From Novosphingobium acidiphilum DSM 19966 (GTDB lineage Bacteria > Pseudomonadota > Alphaproteobacteria > Sphingomonadales > Sphingomonadaceae), in contig NZ_AUBA01000003.1 in assembly GCF_000429005.1 (NCBI RefSeq), positions 186,001 to 250,000 of the forward strand: a stretch of DNA of 64,000 nt, written 5' to 3'. This document shows, piece by piece, positions 15,888 through 24,402 of the stretch. How positions within the stretch are numbered: the stretch's first letter is position 1; each line of letters opens with the position of its first letter. The notes below the pieces were generated by a model. It was not told where the DNA came from, searched no databases, and worked only from the letters and a program-made list of their open reading frames with translations. Made by a program: the position numbers and the translations under genes.

Positions 15888-16721
15888 ATGCGCGGCGCGG
15901 CAGCGCGCAACACGGCAGGCAGGTGGCAAGTGGAATTTCACCCGATGACATTTCACCCGATGACATTTCACCCGACAGCATTTCACCCGACGACATTTCA
16001 ACCGATGACTGGGCAAACGGACGAAGTGATCAGCATCGTGGGCGCAGAAGATCCCTATGTCGACGCGCAAACCCTGGCCCGCCTGGCCGAGGTTGTGCCG
16101 GCTGCAACCGCCGTGGCGCCATTCATCGCGCCACCGTCGCGCTTTGACATGGCCTGGCAGCCATCGGTGACGCGCGCAGGACAGATCGCCAGGACGATGG
16201 ACCGGGCGCGGTCTGACGATCGCTTTCTTGGCGCGATCGCCCGCGCCGATGCCGCGCGCGATGCGGGCCACTGGCCCGAGGCGCTGCAGGAATACGGCAT
16301 GGCGCTGCAACTCTGGCCGCTGCACTGGGGCTATTGCATTCAATATGCCCACATGGCGAAAGAGCAGGGATCTCATTTGCTTGCCGAAATATGGTACCGC
16401 AGCGCGGTGGCGCTTGGCGCGGTGCCCGACATGGTTGACCCGCATCTGGCCTATGTTGCGCGCGCCAACGGGTCGGATTTCGTCCGGTGTGCCACGCCCG
16501 ATCTGGATGTTGCGCCGATGCTGGCCCCGCCCACGGTGCATGATCTGCGCCTGCTGGGGGCGTTGACCCGGGTGCGCGGCCTGTCTGACGAGGCGTGGAT
16601 GCTCGATCTGTTGCGGCATATGCCCGACAATCGCGCGGTCCTGATGCAGATGCTGCAGATGCCCGAATTCGCACGCAACAACCGCGACTTGCTCGACATC
16701 GTGCAGGCCGATCATGGCTGA
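15888..16721 (+). CDS. TPR-like protein of the capsule locus with repeat-bearing N-terminus
   Basis: The frame codes for up to 277 residues. The first 40 include five copies of a pentapeptide of the FHPMT type encoded by a 15-bp tandem repeat, so the true start is uncertain; ATGs at 15945, 15960 and 16005 are all possible. The core contains a tetratricopeptide-like helix pair (AARDAGHWPEALQEYGMALQ, WGYCIQYAHMAKEQG, HLLAEIWYRSAVALG). The C-terminus is Leu-rich and helical. No catalytic motif is visible. It overlaps the start of the GT2-GT4 gene by eight bases, so it probably helps that enzyme, for instance as a scaffold. Confidence 0.65.
   Translation: MRGAAARNTAGRWQVEFHPMTFHPMTFHPTAFHPTTFQPMTGQTDEVISIVGAEDPYVDAQTLARLAEVVPAATAVAPFIAPPSRFDMAWQPSVTRAGQIARTMDRARSDDRFLGAIARADAARDAGHWPEALQEYGMALQLWPLHWGYCIQYAHMAKEQGSHLLAEIWYRSAVALGAVPDMVDPHLAYVARANGSDFVRCATPDLDVAPMLAPPTVHDLRLLGALTRVRGLSDEAWMLDLLRHMPDNRAVLMQMLQMPEFARNNRDLLDIVQADHG
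15935..16009 (+). repeat. Five tandem copies of a 15-bp repeat
   Basis: The unit ATTTCACCCGATGAC is perfect in copies 1 and 2. Copies 3 (ends CAGC) and 4 (ends CGAC) differ at the end, and copy 5 has ATTTCAACC. Fifteen bases equal five codons, so a change of copy number keeps the reading frame. Copies 1, 2 and 5 contain an in-frame ATG. Confidence 0.92.
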
Positions 16722-18954
16722 TACGCATCCGGCGGTATCGATCGTCGTCAACACCTATAACCGGGGGGCCTGGCTCGACGATGCCTTGCGGGGGCTGGCG
16801 GGGCTGGATTATCCGATGTTCGAGGTGATCGTGGTCAACGGCCCGTCAACCGACACCAGCGCTGCGGTCATCGCGCGCTGGGGCAAATCGATCAAGGCGC
16901 TGCGCTGCGATCATGCCAATCTGTCGGTGTCGCGCAATATCGGCATTGCCGCGGCTGCGGGCGAAATCATTGCGTTTATCGACGATGACGCCGTGCCCCA
17001 TCCGCAATGGCTGCGCCGCCTGACCGCAGCCTATCGCGATCCGGCGGTGGGGGCGGTGGGCGGCTTTACCATCGACAACACCGGGACGCATTGGCAGGTG
17101 CGCAAAGTCGTCTGCGATCGCTATGGCAATGCGCACCCGGTGACCGATCTGTTCGACGAACGGCCGCTGAACCGGCCGGGCAGCGCCTTTTTCCCCAGCC
17201 TGCTTGGCACCAATGCCTCGTTCCGGGCGCAGGCTTTGCGCGGCATTGGCGGGTTTGATCACACATATGCCTATCTGCTGGATGAAACCGATGTGTGCCT
17301 GCGGCTGGTCGATGCCGGTTGGCAGGTGCATTACGAGCCGCATGCGCTGGTCTGGCACCAGTTTGCCCCCAGCCACATTCGCTCGGGCGAATGCGTTGCG
17401 CGCACGCTGTACCCTTCGGCCGTGTCAAAGGGCTATTTCATCACGCGGCACGGTTCGCCGGGCAATCTGGCCGGGGCGGGCGAAGCGCTCGACAGCTATC
17501 GCCGCGAATTGCTGGACGTGAACGCGCAATTTGCGGCCAGCGGCACGATCGATGCCCGGCATCGCCACGCGCTCGATCAGGATCTGTTGCACGGCCTGCG
17601 CGACGGGCAGCGCCTGGCAATGGCTGCAGGACACAAGACGGTCGGCGATCTGGCGCAAGTCGCCCAGCGCCCGCCGCGCCGGTTTCAGCCCTTTGCGGTG
17701 GCATCGGGCCGGCGCATCGCGCTGATCAGCCGGGGTTGGCCGCCGCACAACGACAATGGCATCGCGCGCTGGACGCAGCTGGTGGCGCAGGGCCTGTGCG
17801 CGCGCGGGCACAAAGTGCACATCCTGACCGAGGCAATCGACGGGGCCCGGGAAACGATCTCCTTCGAGCAAGGGCTGTGGATCCATCGCCTGTGTCCCGA
17901 CGAGGCCAGCGCCCGCACCGGGGCGCTGGTCGAACGATATGGTCTGCCATGGCGGCAGGCGGCCTGGGCAGACCGGGTCTGGCAAGAAGCGCAGTTCCTC
18001 AAATCGTTCGGGCTCGATTGCGTGTCGTTTCCGATCTGGGATCTCGAAGGCCTGCCGTTGCTCGATGATCCGGATTTCGTCACGGTGGTCAGCCTGCACA
18101 CGACTTATGCTCTGGCCCAGCCGTTCAAGCCTGAATGGACCGAACGCCCGCTTTTGGCGCATCGCCAGGTTGCGCCGATGATCGCCGCCGAAACCGCCGT
18201 CTTGGCGCGCGCGCCGCATTGCCTGGCCAACAGCCGGGCGATCATCGCCGCCATTGCCGATCGTCACGGGATTGATCTTGCCCCGCGCGCCACGGTGGTG
18301 GAGCACGGTACGCCCGACCCGTGGATCAGGCGCGCAGCCGCAGCAGAGGCGCGCCGCGTGGCCCGACACGACCATGCCCCGTTGCGCGTTCTGTTCGTCG
18401 GCCGCTTCGAACAGCGCAAAGGCTTTGATATTGCGGTGCAGGTGGCACAGGCGGTGATCGACATGCCCAATGTCGAACTGGCTTTCCTGGGCGGCGAACT
18501 GGATGGTGCAGCGCGTGCGCTGATCAACCGGCTGGGTGCGAGCGCGATCCTGCATCATCCGCGCATCCATTTTGCAGGGGTGGTGCAGCGCGATTGCCTG
18601 GACGATGCCTATGTCGGGGCGGATGTTGCGCTTATGCCCAGCCGGTTTGAATCGTTCGGGCTGGTCGCGATCGAGGCGATAGCGGCGGGCCTGCCGGTGC
18701 TGACGCTTGATGCCGGGGCTTTGCCGGACGTGGTTCGCGACGATCATGGCGGACGCATCTTTGCCCAAGGCCCCGACGTGGTGCAGCAGATTGCCGCCGA
18801 ACTGGTGTGGCTGAACGTCGATCGCGAAGAACTGGCGCTGCGCGCGGACCAGGCCCGCGCCGCATGGGCCGCACGCTATAGCACCGAGGCGATGGCGCAG
18901 GGGATCGAGGCCTTTGTTGCGCACGTCCTGGCCACGCATGCGGGCAAGGCATGA
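16714..18954 (+). CDS. Bifunctional glycosyltransferase, GT2-GT4 fusion
   Basis: This 746-residue protein joins two glycosyltransferases. Residues about 5-260 form a GT-A GT2 domain: SIVVNTYNRGAWLDDAL, VSRNIGIAAAAGEIIAFIDDDAVP with the DxD-type triad, and GFDHTYAYLLDETDVCLRLV. Residues about 335-735 form a GT-B GT4 domain: RIALISRGWPPHNDNGIARW, RVLFVGRFEQRKGFDIAVQV, MPSRFESFGLVAIEAIAAGLP with E-x7-E. Fusions like this often add two consecutive sugars of a repeating unit. It follows the TPR-like gene with an 8-bp overlap and is coupled to the next small gene by ATGA. Confidence 0.92.
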   Translation: MADTHPAVSIVVNTYNRGAWLDDALRGLAGLDYPMFEVIVVNGPSTDTSAAVIARWGKSIKALRCDHANLSVSRNIGIAAAAGEIIAFIDDDAVPHPQWLRRLTAAYRDPAVGAVGGFTIDNTGTHWQVRKVVCDRYGNAHPVTDLFDERPLNRPGSAFFPSLLGTNASFRAQALRGIGGFDHTYAYLLDETDVCLRLVDAGWQVHYEPHALVWHQFAPSHIRSGECVARTLYPSAVSKGYFITRHGSPGNLAGAGEALDSYRRELLDVNAQFAASGTIDARHRHALDQDLLHGLRDGQRLAMAAGHKTVGDLAQVAQRPPRRFQPFAVASGRRIALISRGWPPHNDNGIARWTQLVAQGLCARGHKVHILTEAIDGARETISFEQGLWIHRLCPDEASARTGALVERYGLPWRQAAWADRVWQEAQFLKSFGLDCVSFPIWDLEGLPLLDDPDFVTVVSLHTTYALAQPFKPEWTERPLLAHRQVAPMIAAETAVLARAPHCLANSRAIIAAIADRHGIDLAPRATVVEHGTPDPWIRRAAAAEARRVARHDHAPLRVLFVGRFEQRKGFDIAVQVAQAVIDMPNVELAFLGGELDGAARALINRLGASAILHHPRIHFAGVVQRDCLDDAYVGADVALMPSRFESFGLVAIEAIAAGLPVLTLDAGALPDVVRDDHGGRIFAQGPDVVQQIAAELVWLNVDREELALRADQARAAWAARYSTEAMAQGIEAFVAHVLATHAGKA

Positions 18955-19421
18955 CGATCGATCCGCAATGGCTGAACGATGTGATCGCGCTGGTGCTCGC
19001 GCGCCAGCCAGAAACCGCAATGATCCATGAACTCGCAACCGTGCTTGAACTGCGCGAAGAAGTGCTGCCCTGGCTGATCCTGCGCCAAGGCGCATTTGCC
19101 GATGATTCCCAGATCCGCGCACAGCTTGAGCACCTGTCGCATCAGCCCCGTGGCGCCACGTCGCATCGCCCCGCTGCGCCTGCGTTGTGCGCGCAGGCGA
19201 TTGAACGCGACCATCTGGCCGAGCACGTCTTGCGCGCACTGGTGGCGCAGTCGACTGACAGCACCGCGCTTGCCGATACGCTTGGCGGGCTGCTGCACCG
19301 GCACAACCAGCTGCGATCGGGCAGCGCGGGATATGATTTTCGGCGCCGCGTTGTCGAACAGGCCCCGCCAGCGCCGGACGATGGAACGGGCCTGCCCGCA
19401 GCGCCAGATTGCGGTCGCTAG
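18951..19421 (+). CDS. Unrecognised protein coupled to the GT2-GT4 gene
   Basis: I do not recognise this 156-residue protein. It overlaps the preceding stop by four bases (ATGA), shares the operon's direction and codon use, and has no signal peptide or membrane segment. The N-terminal 60 residues are predicted helical and Leu-rich (ALVLARQPETAMIHELATVLEL in outline), and the C-terminus is Pro/Ala/Gly-rich and probably disordered. It may be an accessory factor of the glycosyltransferase. The strand switches to minus 53 bp later. Confidence 0.55.
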   Translation: MTIDPQWLNDVIALVLARQPETAMIHELATVLELREEVLPWLILRQGAFADDSQIRAQLEHLSHQPRGATSHRPAAPALCAQAIERDHLAEHVLRALVAQSTDSTALADTLGGLLHRHNQLRSGSAGYDFRRRVVEQAPPAPDDGTGLPAAPDCGR

Positions 19422-19474
19422 GCGGCGGGGGCACGTTTTCGCCAACTTCGTCTGCGCCGTGCAACGCTTGGCAT

Positions 19475-20578
19475 TCAGCGGTGCGTGTGGAACCAGTCGG
19501 TCAGCAACTGGCCGTTGCCATAAGGTTGCTGGCTGGCCTCGCACGTGCCGGCCCAGGTGGCAAACGTGGTCGCGGTCTGGGGGGCATCGGCCTGAAACAG
19601 CGTGCCGGGGAAATCGAACGACCATCCGACCACGCCCATGCGGCGTTGCCACAGATAATTCAGCAGGGTCTTTGCCAGTTCCGGTGCATTGCCGCCGCAA
19701 CCGGTGCGCAGCGGTTCATCGGGGCGGCGGGCCAGGGTCCATTCGGTGGCAAGGCAGGCGTGTTGCAGGCAGAAATTGCCGAATGCCGCATCCCACCCCG
19801 CCGCGCTGTCGAAATGAAACTGGCTGACCGACAGTTGCGGATGAATGCCGAACACCACGCGATGGTCGGGATCGGTGATCGGCGGGGTGCCGTCCAGCCA
19901 TTCGGCCCCGCGTAGCCCGCTGACCACCACGATCTGGCGATGGAAACCGGCGTGCCGCACGTGCGCAACCAGCGCATTGTGCGCGGCCTGCCACGTGGCA
20001 AAGGTGGCGGGGCCGGGCATGCCGGCGGGTTCGTTGAACAGATCCAGGATCAGACCGGCATCGTCTTTGGACAGCATCGGCAGCAACGCGGCCCACGCAT
20101 TGCCGGTGGTCTGGCCGGGCACGCCGGCGTCGCCCCTGACGCCCGCCGCGCGTTCCCACTGCATGCAGATTATCACGGTCAGCCCGGCCGCGCGGAACAT
20201 GCGGATCGCGTCGACCACTTGCGCGCCATAGCCCGGATCGTGGACCGGATGGCCGGGGTCGAGGCCATATTGTGAAACCTCGATCGACACGGTGTCGGCG
20301 CCAAAGGCCTTGATCTGGACAGGCAATTGCGGTCCGAACCGGCCGTGCGCCACGTGGATCGCGTGCCCCACCGTGCCGTTGTCGAGCGCGCTTTGCGGGG
20401 TTACGCGGCCCACCAGCTTTACCCCCTTCATCGCCCAGGGCCTGCCATCGCGCAACAGCACGCCGTTCGCCATCGTGATCTGTCCGGCAGGGCCTGCGTC
20501 GTGCGCCAGCGCTGGCGATACCTGTGCAATCAGCAAGGCAATCGCGACATGCAGGCGGCGGAACCCGGCTTTAGCCAT
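19475..20578 (-). CDS. Secreted glycoside hydrolase family 5 (cellulase-like)
   Basis: The 367-residue protein begins with a signal peptide (HVAIALLIAQVSPALAHD). A GH5 TIM barrel follows, with MKGVKLVG near the first strand, His246 in GIHPQ, the acid/base Glu183 in the NEP motif (LDLFNEPAG) and the likely nucleophile Glu279 in ATEW. It should hydrolyse beta-glycosidic links of a polysaccharide in the periplasm or outside. ATG 20578 lies inside the end of the sulfotransferase gene (8-bp overlap), so it is co-translated with capsule genes. Its likely substrate is the cell's own exopolysaccharide or a host glucan; the first is favoured by context only. Confidence 0.87.
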   Translation of the reverse strand: MAKAGFRRLHVAIALLIAQVSPALAHDAGPAGQITMANGVLLRDGRPWAMKGVKLVGRVTPQSALDNGTVGHAIHVAHGRFGPQLPVQIKAFGADTVSIEVSQYGLDPGHPVHDPGYGAQVVDAIRMFRAAGLTVIICMQWERAAGVRGDAGVPGQTTGNAWAALLPMLSKDDAGLILDLFNEPAGMPGPATFATWQAAHNALVAHVRHAGFHRQIVVVSGLRGAEWLDGTPPITDPDHRVVFGIHPQLSVSQFHFDSAAGWDAAFGNFCLQHACLATEWTLARRPDEPLRTGCGGNAPELAKTLLNYLWQRRMGVVGWSFDFPGTLFQADAPQTATTFATWAGTCEASQQPYGNGQLLTDWFHTHR

Positions 20579-21320
20579 TGGCCGCGACCTTGGGGTGCGG
20601 GTGGCACTGGCGGCGGACAATCCGGGTGAAATGCCGGTACAGCGCAAAGTCGAACGCATTGCGCGCGATGAAATCGCCGATTTCGCGCTGGCTGACCCGC
20701 AGGTGCCAGTCATCGCCCAGCCGGGCCCGGGCGGCTTCTGCATCGAACCGGTTGAACCGGCGCGGTTCGGCGGCAATGCCAAACCGGGGCAACACCTGCG
20801 CCATATTGCCCTGTTCCACCACGATCACCGCTTCGAAGCCTGCCAGCACCGCCAGGGCATGATCCAGATCGGCAGGCGTGGCCGTGTCTTTGGGCCAGAG
20901 TTGACCCAGAATCCTGGTATAATAGTTGTCCGACCGATAGAGTGCATCGCCGTTGATATAGTCGCCAAAGCGCATTTCGGGCGCGATCCACCCGGCAACC
21001 TTGTCCATCCTGAAATTCGAAATCGCGCGCGCAACCGGTTCGCGCAAGGACGTGAAAAAGCGCAAGTCCGGCAGTGCGTCAAACATGTCAAAGCGTGGAA
21101 AATCCCATTCCATCGCGAAGAATTGGACCCCGTCATCGCGATGGCGCTGCAACAGTGCGATCAGGTCCTGGCGCCGCATGCCGCGGTATTTCAGCGGCTT
21201 TGCGTCAGCATCCAGCAGATTGCCGTTCTGATGCACCGCCGGCAGGCGCAAGCCGCTGGCCTGCGCCGAACGGATCACGCTGGTGCCGGCGCATTTGTGC
21301 ATGTGCAGGTAGATGATCAT
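20571..21320 (-). CDS. Sulfotransferase family protein
   Basis: The 249-residue product opens MIIYLHMHKCAGTSVIRSA, the 5'-phosphosulfate-binding loop of PAPS-dependent sulfotransferases of the carbohydrate (Sulfotransfer_2-like) type. FFTSLREPVARAISNFR supplies the 3'-phosphate site (R-x-P-x-x-R-x-x-S). The rest includes FDMFDALPDLRF and a C-terminal RLGDDWHLRVSQREIGDFI helix region. The enzyme would move sulfate from PAPS to a sugar hydroxyl in the cytoplasm. ATG 21320 overlaps the stop of the second sulfotransferase gene (ATGA). Position inside the capsule cluster suggests the polymer as acceptor. Confidence 0.8.
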   Translation of the reverse strand: MIIYLHMHKCAGTSVIRSAQASGLRLPAVHQNGNLLDADAKPLKYRGMRRQDLIALLQRHRDDGVQFFAMEWDFPRFDMFDALPDLRFFTSLREPVARAISNFRMDKVAGWIAPEMRFGDYINGDALYRSDNYYTRILGQLWPKDTATPADLDHALAVLAGFEAVIVVEQGNMAQVLPRFGIAAEPRRFNRFDAEAARARLGDDWHLRVSQREIGDFIARNAFDFALYRHFTRIVRRQCHPHPKVAANG

Positions 21321-22063
21321 GCCGCAGCAGCACCCGCCGTATCGTCCAGAGCCCTGCTGCGGCGGAACAGGTCGGCCAGATACCGGTCGCGGCACATCGC
21401 GCTGTGCGCATCGGCCATTACCGCCAGATCGCTGTCGGTTTCGACCAGGTGATGGCCAAACCGGGCCATGAACCGGGCGATCGGGGCGGCATCAAGCAGC
21501 AGGTCTTCATACCACACAACCCACGGCGCAATGGCGGCCCGGGCAAAGAAATCCTGCCACAACCGATCGTGCAGCACGAGTTCGCGCACGCAGGCGTCGA
21601 TCGCCGCAAAATCATAGCGGGGCGCAGGTTCGGTGATCCGGTCGGCCGATTGGACATGCCAACGGCCGCTGGCGCGCGCGCGCCAATGGCTGACCCCTTG
21701 TGCAAAGACATCGCGGCGGCGCAGCCACAGCCAATCTGCGTCGGGAAACTGTGCCGCAAACCGGGCGCTGTCGGCACGACCAAGATCCAGCCGGTGCGCC
21801 AGGCGGTTGCGTTGCGGCCACATCAGGCGGCTGGCAAATACCGCGCCTGGCGTTTGCGCCAGCATGGTATCGATCATCGGCGCGACGTCGCCATGCACCG
21901 GGACCGCGCGCAGCCGCTCGTGCTTCATCCCGGTCAACCCGTGCCGATCCATGATCCGCCCGATCCAGGTGCTGCCCGACCGGAACGTGGTGGCCATGAT
22001 TGCGCAGCGCGTCGTTCCGTGGCGGGCAAAGGCCTGGGCCAGCAGATCGGGGGGTGGCGTCAT
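21317..22063 (-). CDS. Stf0-type sulfotransferase
   Basis: This 248-residue protein matches the Stf0 family, whose founding member sulfates trehalose in mycobacteria. The PAPS 5' loop is ATTFRSGSTWIGRIM near residues 24-38, and the 3'-phosphate segment is WLWLRRRDVFAQGVSHWRA. Between them are the acceptor-side residues (FASRLMWPQRNRL), and later WVVWYEDLLLDAAP, a family block. It lies between a glycosyltransferase (9 bp upstream) and a second, unrelated sulfotransferase with which it overlaps by four bases. Two different sulfotransferases in one run imply at least two sulfation sites or acceptors, which is inference. Confidence 0.85.
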   Translation of the reverse strand: MTPPPDLLAQAFARHGTTRCAIMATTFRSGSTWIGRIMDRHGLTGMKHERLRAVPVHGDVAPMIDTMLAQTPGAVFASRLMWPQRNRLAHRLDLGRADSARFAAQFPDADWLWLRRRDVFAQGVSHWRARASGRWHVQSADRITEPAPRYDFAAIDACVRELVLHDRLWQDFFARAAIAPWVVWYEDLLLDAAPIARFMARFGHHLVETDSDLAVMADAHSAMCRDRYLADLFRRSRALDDTAGAAAA

Positions 22064-22071
22064 GATCGCGC

Positions 22072-23385
22072 TCAGGACACCGCGGTGTAGACCTGCGCCA
22101 GCCGCTGGCGATAGGCTTCGCGGCTGAACTTGGCGGCCTGAATGCGGCCCCGCGCGGCCAAGTCGGCGCGCAAGGCGGGATCGCCATCCATCCGGCGCAC
22201 GGCGCGCGCGATCGCGCCAGTGTCATAGGGATCGACCAGCAGCGCCGCATCGGCGGCCACTTCGGGCAGGCTGGCGGTGTTGGATGAAATGACCGGCGTG
22301 CCCAGCAGCATCGCCTCGAGCACGGGCAGTCCAAACCCTTCGTAAATCGACGGGAACAGCGTGGCGCGCGCCCCGCGGATCAGGCTGACCAGCAGCGAAA
22401 ACGGCGCGTAGGGCAGGATCATCACCCGTTTGCGCGTGAATTCGTCGTTTTCGATGGTGCGGCGAAAAACGATGTTTTCCTCGTTCAGCAGGCGCAGCTC
22501 GTCTTCGGATTTCCACGCCATCGCGCCGACGATGACCAGCGGAGCATCGACTTTGCTGGCCAGATACCCTTCGATCATGCGGCCGATGTTTTTCTTGGGC
22601 TCGATCGAGCCCCAGAACAGGTAATAGCCCTTATAATCGACCCCGACCGCGCCCTCGACTTCGCGCGCGACTTCGTCATCGGGCTTGGCCAGAAATTTTT
22701 CGGGGATGTCGACCGATTGATAGGTGTTGGTGATGCGTTCGGGTGCGATCCCGACAAGATCGATCAGATCGCGTTTCGAACATTCCGATACGGTGACGAC
22801 ATGGTCGGCCACGCGCGCGATCCGCTTCATCAGGCGCAAATAGAACCGCTTGTTGTCAAGCGAGGTGTAGGGCAGTTTCAGCGGCACGACATCGTGCAGG
22901 GTATAGACATTGGGCCGGCCTTTCAGCCGGATCGGCAACGGATAGGTCCAATGCGCGATGTCGGGCGGATTTTTCATGGTCAGGCGCGACATCATTTTCC
23001 ACGCGCTGAAGGTTGCGTGGCTGCGCCCGAACACATTGGTCGAATTCACGATGCGGTCGAAATAGGGCAACCGCGCGCTGAACGTGCGCGATACCACGCG
23101 GCCGCTGATCGGCACATCAAAGGCATGTTTGGCCAGCGGCCCGGCCAGGCGGCCACGCACCGCCTCGATCGCGGCAGCGATGCGATCGCGGTCGCCATGG
23201 TTGGAATCGAAAAATGCAATCTCGCGCATCAGCGCATTGCGTGATGGCCCGGCGCCGTAGCCATAGAGCACTTCGACCCCGTGACCCATTTCATGCAATT
23301 CATAACTGAGATTGCGGGCGTACGTCGCAACGCCCGTCCCTTTTTCAAGCCCAAGGTTGCGTCCATCGATCAGGATACGGGTCAT
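22072..23385 (-). CDS. Glycosyltransferase family 4
   Basis: The 437-residue GT-B enzyme begins ILIDGRNLGLEKGTGVATYARNL, the nucleotide-free N-terminal domain of GT4 enzymes. It has PYFDRIVNSTNVFG, VYTLHDVVPLKLPY and VTVSECSKRDLIDLVG in the acceptor domain. The donor domain has YYLFWGSIEPKKNIGRMIEG and FPSIYEGFGLPVLEAMLLGTP with E-x7-E, then SSNTASLPEVAADAALLVDP. It probably adds one sugar of the capsule repeat at the inner membrane. It is 48 bp downstream of the FkbM gene. Confidence 0.9.
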   Translation of the reverse strand: MTRILIDGRNLGLEKGTGVATYARNLSYELHEMGHGVEVLYGYGAGPSRNALMREIAFFDSNHGDRDRIAAAIEAVRGRLAGPLAKHAFDVPISGRVVSRTFSARLPYFDRIVNSTNVFGRSHATFSAWKMMSRLTMKNPPDIAHWTYPLPIRLKGRPNVYTLHDVVPLKLPYTSLDNKRFYLRLMKRIARVADHVVTVSECSKRDLIDLVGIAPERITNTYQSVDIPEKFLAKPDDEVAREVEGAVGVDYKGYYLFWGSIEPKKNIGRMIEGYLASKVDAPLVIVGAMAWKSEDELRLLNEENIVFRRTIENDEFTRKRVMILPYAPFSLLVSLIRGARATLFPSIYEGFGLPVLEAMLLGTPVISSNTASLPEVAADAALLVDPYDTGAIARAVRRMDGDPALRADLAARGRIQAAKFSREAYRQRLAQVYTAVS

Positions 23386-23433
23386 GCGTCAGCGACTTTC
23401 AGCATAAAGGCGTAAGATGGGATCTGCGCCACA

Positions 23434-24402
23434 TCACCGGCGCAGCACGAGCATGACATCGTCGTGCGCGGCACCCGCCAGCACGTGCTCGGGATTGCAT
23501 TCGACAATGCCGTCGTGAATATCGATACGGGCCAGCGAAAATCCCGGAGCGATCAGCGCGCGCAGAAATCGCATCGGATCGCGATACCGCACCGGCGTGA
23601 ATTCCAGCACGACCGTCTTCAACGTGTGCCTGTCCAGCAGGCCCGCCATGCCGGCCCAGATCAATTCCTCTGCGCCTTCGACATCGATCTTGGCCAGTTC
23701 GATATCGGCCCAGTCCGGATTCTGGTCGAGCCGCCTGGTCGACACGCGCACCGCCCGGTCGGGCAGGGGATCGGACAATGGCGCGATATAGGCGTTCTTG
23801 GGCTCCCCTTGCGGGATCATCAGCATCGCCTCGCCCGCCCGATCGCCCAGCGCGACGCGGTGCGGGCTGGCATGGTGCATGCCGTTGACGGCCAGCGTTC
23901 TGGTCAGCAGGTCATGCATGCGGGGATTGGGCTCAAACGCGAACATGCGGCCGTGCGGTCCCACCCAGTCCGCCAGAAGCACCGAGAAATAGCCCAGATT
24001 GGCTCCGATATCGGCGACGGTCATGCCGGGTGTGACCAGCGCCGACAGCGCCTCGGTCACCCACATTTCCCAGTACCCGTCGAGCATCAGGTGGCTGGCC
24101 AGGCCGATGTCGCGGGTGTCGACATAGCATTTGTACCGCCCCATGATGCGGCACAGCGCGGTGTGATCGCCCAGATAGGCGCTGCAGGCACGTGCGCGCA
24201 CCGCGGCTTCGTTGTGATCGCGCTCGGATGGCTGCATTGCGCCTGCGGGCAGCAGCGGCAGCGTGATGGCATGGGGATCGGCCATATACCGCGGTGATTG
24301 CAGCCGGTTGGGTGGGGTGCCTGCTTCGAAATTGAAAATTCCGGTGGCGGCTTGTGCAGCGGGGGCTTCGCTGATCGCGGCTTCAGGCGATGGTCTGGGC
24401 AT
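23434..24402 (-). CDS. FkbM family methyltransferase
   Basis: ATG 24402 (MPRPSPEAAISEAP) overlaps the end of kpsT by 20 bp and gives 322 residues. The SAM site is MTVADIGANLGYFSVLLADWVG, motif II is MFAFEPNPRMHDLL, and LAKIDVEGAEELIWAGM is the diagnostic FkbM block. FkbM enzymes O-methylate sugars, polyketides and polysaccharide ends. In a capsule operon it may methylate a hydroxyl of the repeat or cap the chain. The first 90 residues lie outside the methyltransferase fold and contain no clear motif. Confidence 0.88.
   Translation of the reverse strand: MPRPSPEAAISEAPAAQAATGIFNFEAGTPPNRLQSPRYMADPHAITLPLLPAGAMQPSERDHNEAAVRARACSAYLGDHTALCRIMGRYKCYVDTRDIGLASHLMLDGYWEMWVTEALSALVTPGMTVADIGANLGYFSVLLADWVGPHGRMFAFEPNPRMHDLLTRTLAVNGMHHASPHRVALGDRAGEAMLMIPQGEPKNAYIAPLSDPLPDRAVRVSTRRLDQNPDWADIELAKIDVEGAEELIWAGMAGLLDRHTLKTVVLEFTPVRYRDPMRFLRALIAPGFSLARIDIHDGIVECNPEHVLAGAAHDDVMLVLRR

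Noticed and set aside
15935..16009. The short tandem repeat as a CRISPR array
   Set aside because: The copies are directly adjacent with no spacers and the unit is 15 bp, so it is a coding tandem repeat.
17425..19464. A 679-codon open frame on the minus strand across the GT2-GT4 gene
   Set aside because: The glycosyltransferase motifs on the plus strand are unambiguous and the antisense frame has none.
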